NCBI GenBank assembly: GCA_020024915.1
Contig: JAHHSZ010000043.1
Coordinates: forward strand, 1 to 14,938
Direction of reading: 5' to 3'
Length of the DNA stretch: 14,938 bases
Source: Fusobacterium sp.
Lineage (GTDB): Bacteria > Fusobacteriota > Fusobacteriia > Fusobacteriales > Fusobacteriaceae
The notes under the pieces were generated by a model. It searched no databases. It had not been told where the DNA came from and was given only the letters and a program-made list of their open reading frames with translations. The position numbers and the translations under genes are program-made. Positions 13,553 through 14,938 of this stretch are shown here, in pieces; positions within the stretch are counted from its first letter, which is position 1, and the number at the start of each line of letters is the position of its first letter.

Positions 13553-13581
13553 TTGACGAATCTTATAAAAAATGGTATAAT
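13553..13581 (+). promoter_or_regulatory. Promoter of the brnQ-type gene
   Basis: TTGACG (13553-13558) and TATAAT (13576-13581) are 17 bases apart. It is divergent from the ArsC/Spx promoter, with 16 bases between the -35 elements. The 50-base AT-rich leader shows no riboswitch or T-box motif. Confidence 0.85.
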
Positions 13582-13635
13582 TTCTAAGTCATTTAAGTCT
13601 AAAAAAATAGTATAAAAAATAATTTAAATAAAGGA

Positions 13636-14928
13636 GTGAGAAAAATTTATAAGACTAAGGATATTATATTGACTGGATTTGCACTATTTGCAATGTTATT
13701 TGGAGCTGGAAATTTAATATTCCCACCTACAGTTGGATATATAGTAGGAGATAACTGGAAATTAGCTGCATTTGGATTTTTTATTACAGGAATAGGATTT
13801 CCATTGCTGGGGATAATAGCCTCTGGATTTGCAGGAACTGAACTGGATCATTTTTCAGACAGAGTATCACCAATGTTCAGTAGAGTATTTAATACTGCTT
13901 TAATTTTGGCTATTGGACCCTTTTTAGCAATTCCAAGAACAGGTGCAACAGCTTTTGAAGTGATGATGACTCCATACGTTGGAATGGGGAACTCAACTGT
14001 AAAATTTATATTTTTGCTTATCTATTTTGGAATAGTTTTGCTTTTCTCTTTAAGAGAGAGTGCTGTAATTGATAGAATTGGAAAGATTTTAACTCCAATC
14101 CTTTTAATAGTTCTAGCCATAATAATATTTAAAGGGGTAAGCACTCCAATAGGAGAAATGATTTCCACAGGAACAGAAAATAATTTTAGATTTGGATTTT
14201 ACAATGGTTATCAAACAATGGATACACTTGCAGCTATAATATTTGCAAGCATAATTTTAAAGACAATAAATGGAAAGAATAGAGGTTTAGAGAGAAAAGA
14301 TCAATTGATTTTTTTATTAAAAGCTAGTGCCATAGCTGTAATAGGATTAGCTATAGTATATGGAGGATTACTTTACATAGGAGCAACATCATCATCTGTA
14401 CTAGAAAATAAAGGAACAACACAACTTTTAAATGCAATTGTTGAGCAGCTTTTGGGTAAGAGTGGAAACCTATTATTAGGAGTATGTGTAGCAGGAGCTT
14501 GTTTGACAACGGCTATTGGACTTACAGCAACTGTTGGAGATTACTTTAGTTCAATTTTTAATACAAAATATGAAAAAATAGTTGTAGTAAATATATTAGT
14601 GAGTCTTATTTTTGCTAATTTTGGAGTGGATTTGATAGTAAAAATAGCTGCTCCAATATTAATATTTATTTATCCAATAGCTATAGTTTTAATTGTGCTA
14701 AATTTGTTTAAAAAGTATTTTGATGATAGAGGAATATTTGTAGGTTGTGTAATTGGAGCTGGATTTATCGGTGGAATAGAGACATTACAAATGTTAGGAT
14801 ACTGTCCAGCAACTTTATATAGCTTCTATTTAAAATTACCATTCCAAGATTATGGATTAGCTTGGTTAATTCCTAGTGCAGTAGTTGGTGGACTATTTAG
14901 AGCAGTAGAAAAGATAAAACAAAAATAG
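13636..14928 (+). CDS. brnQ: Branched-chain amino acid transport system carrier (BrnQ family)
   Basis: Inner-membrane sodium- or proton-coupled importer of Leu, Ile and Val, LIVCS family. About 430 residues with about 12 hydrophobic segments; the N-terminal signature FALFAMLFGAGNLIFPP (about 17-33) is diagnostic, and GATSSS, TTAIGLTATVGDYFS and RTGATAFEVM also match the family. The length is complete and the stop is at 14926-14928. The start is unclear: GTG at 13636 is the only conventional start near, but it overlaps the Shine-Dalgarno AAGGAG (13631-13636). The in-frame ATT at 13645 stands 8 bases after that site and would give a protein starting (M)YKTKDIILTGF. I give the GTG as the outer limit. 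The gene has its own promoter and appears monocistronic up to the window end. Confidence 0.95.
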   Translation: MRKIYKTKDIILTGFALFAMLFGAGNLIFPPTVGYIVGDNWKLAAFGFFITGIGFPLLGIIASGFAGTELDHFSDRVSPMFSRVFNTALILAIGPFLAIPRTGATAFEVMMTPYVGMGNSTVKFIFLLIYFGIVLLFSLRESAVIDRIGKILTPILLIVLAIIIFKGVSTPIGEMISTGTENNFRFGFYNGYQTMDTLAAIIFASIILKTINGKNRGLERKDQLIFLLKASAIAVIGLAIVYGGLLYIGATSSSVLENKGTTQLLNAIVEQLLGKSGNLLLGVCVAGACLTTAIGLTATVGDYFSSIFNTKYEKIVVVNILVSLIFANFGVDLIVKIAAPILIFIYPIAIVLIVLNLFKKYFDDRGIFVGCVIGAGFIGGIETLQMLGYCPATLYSFYLKLPFQDYGLAWLIPSAVVGGLFRAVEKIKQK

Positions 14929-14938
14929 TATAAAAGAG

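Overview
The window is a low-GC (about 30%) bacterial chromosomal segment with strong AGGAGG ribosome binding sites, textbook sigma70/A promoters (TTGACA-17-TATAAT) and short intrinsic terminators. Codon use, the 56-residue clostridial-type ferredoxin and the gene families present suggest Fusobacteriota, probably Fusobacterium. That placement is an inference from gene content and style, not from a marker-gene comparison. Most of the window is housekeeping; no prophage, transposon or CRISPR array is visible.

Layout: (1) 1-4605 is an ABC importer operon: the C-terminal part of a probable periplasmic substrate-binding protein, a hairpin terminator that may act as an attenuator, a fused double-ATPase subunit, two RbsC/BMP-type permeases and a small single-pass membrane protein. 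The four genes after the hairpin overlap or are translationally coupled. The substrate is unknown. (2) 4665-4955 is a self-contained ferredoxin gene with its own promoter and terminator, too short for many ORF cut-offs. (3) 4979-7051 encodes a stand-alone Smr-domain protein, a type I DAHP synthase (first step of aromatic amino acid synthesis) and a PgeF/YlmD-type polyphenol oxidase; a long bidirectional hairpin closes the block. (4) 7120-8193 is a divergent pair, an S24-type HTH repressor that keeps its catalytic Ser/Lys and an Ala-Gly cleavage site, and an unknown 75-residue protein. The two promoters face away from each other and an inverted repeat lies near the start of the forward transcript. 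(5) 8214-9963 is a MurR/RpiR-type regulator with proC (proline synthesis).

(6) 9971-10345 is a tRNA cluster, Ser(UGA), Ser(GCU) and Arg(ACG), with a terminator between the second and third tRNA. (7) 10434-11850 is the infC-rpmI-rplT translation operon. It has a long structured leader ending in a terminator just ahead of infC, and infC probably starts at AUU; both suggest feedback control. (8) On the minus strand, 11859-13512 carries an ArsC/Spx-like protein followed by glyA (serine hydroxymethyltransferase). (9) 13553 to the end holds a BrnQ-type branched-chain amino acid transporter with an ambiguous start codon.

The least explained parts are the importer with its unknown binding protein and small membrane protein, and the S24 repressor with its divergent small partner. 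Both are built from known families, and nothing here proves a new system.
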